Below, one piece after another: positions 63,827 through 64,000 of a stretch of 64,000 bases of DNA (the stretch's first letter is position 1; the number at the start of each line of letters is the position of its first letter). Under the pieces are notes generated by a model that saw only the letters and a list, made by a program, of their open reading frames with translations, was not told the DNA's origin and made no database searches. Made by a program: the position numbers and the translations under genes. Origin of the DNA: Pirellulales bacterium (GTDB taxonomy: Bacteria; Planctomycetota; Planctomycetia; Pirellulales; Thermoguttaceae); NCBI GenBank assembly GCA_016935315.1, contig JAFGRD010000116.1:32882-96881 (forward strand), read 5' to 3'.

Positions 63827-64000
63827 TCAAGGGTGCCCTGGTGGATTTTTTGACATACGCTTCGCGCGAGCCCGGGAAAGGGCGTTCTTTCGAAGCGGAA
63901 AAGGTGTCAGGAATGCTCTGTAGAAAACCTCAATGCGCCAGAGGATCATGATGTTGTGGGTCAGCACCATGAGCATCAAGTCGCGGCGGCGAGACCAGTA
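63827..64000 (-). CDS. C-terminal fragment of a possible transposase (cut by the window end)
   Basis: 57 codons before a TGA, open into the window end. The visible start, WSRRRDLMLMVLTHNIMILW, followed by RIEVFYRAFLTPF, resembles the last helix of DDE transposases, but I cannot name an IS family. The remainder is Arg/Lys-rich. The gap 63624-63826 shows nothing else. If confirmed, the TIR gene would sit beside a mobile element. Confidence 0.3.
   Translation of the reverse strand, partial: YWSRRRDLMLMVLTHNIMILWRIEVFYRAFLTPFPLRKNALSRARAKRMSKNPPGHP

Overview
The window looks like chromosomal DNA of a planctomycete, probably of the Pirellulales group. This is inferred from gene content, not from a marker gene. 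The evidence is high GC; many secreted PQQ-type beta-propellers; twin-arginine (TAT) leaders on Gfo/Idh/MocA oxidoreductases, an amidohydrolase and an esterase; a PEP-CTERM protein; DUF1570, DUF1844 and DUF1611 families; a TPR/ExbB/ExbD operon; and zinc-finger signal peptidases. No rRNA, tRNA or CRISPR array was seen.

Layout. 1-715: end of a D-2-hydroxyacid dehydrogenase. 753-3417 (minus): a three-gene soluble signalling operon of a histidine kinase with a degenerate receiver, a CsrA domain fused to an intact receiver, and a stand-alone receiver. 3776-8773: a HEAT/PQQ lipoprotein, an unknown protein and a DUF4139-like secreted protein. 9100-12474: pyrG, DUF1844, murA. 12636-14862: a YhaM-like HD protein and a Xer recombinase. 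14898-21181 (minus): two TPR proteins with ExbB/TolQ and two ExbD/TolR. 21453-24161 (minus): an ECF sigma factor and a membrane VWA protein. 24796-35935: a three-module membrane protein, malate dehydrogenase, a hydrolase-fold protein without its triad, and exported hydrolases plus a PQQ protein. 36061-39789: coiled-coil protein, DUF1570 protein and a receiver. 39823-47577: Gfo/Idh/MocA and ThuA-like proteins, an enolase-superfamily epimerase with DUF1611, an ExeA-like ATPase, rsmE, and another PQQ protein. 47625-55524: Nif3-like, a large secreted protein, two divergent signal peptidases I in tandem, and an LptB-type ATPase. 55696-59786: a redox cluster of Gfo/Idh/MocA, FAD oxidoreductase and polyferredoxin. 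59826-64000: small and accessory genes, a PEP-CTERM protein, a VOC protein, a TIR-domain protein, a long palindrome and the tail of a possible transposase.

How the genes work together. The signalling operon should couple phosphorelay to RNA binding through the CsrA-receiver fusion. The TPR/Exb operon is an energised inner-membrane motor with periplasmic partners. LptB, the signal peptidases and murA belong to envelope biogenesis. Many other genes are exported catabolic enzymes.

Non-coding structure is unusually rich. There are at least four dispersed intergenic repeat families: one of about 110 bp with a hairpin carrying a compensatory base change, one of about 145 bp, a 25-nt motif seen about eight times, and a palindrome with a GCAA loop. 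There are also perfect tandem duplications in front of the Xer gene. All calls come from reading the sequence; no database search was run.
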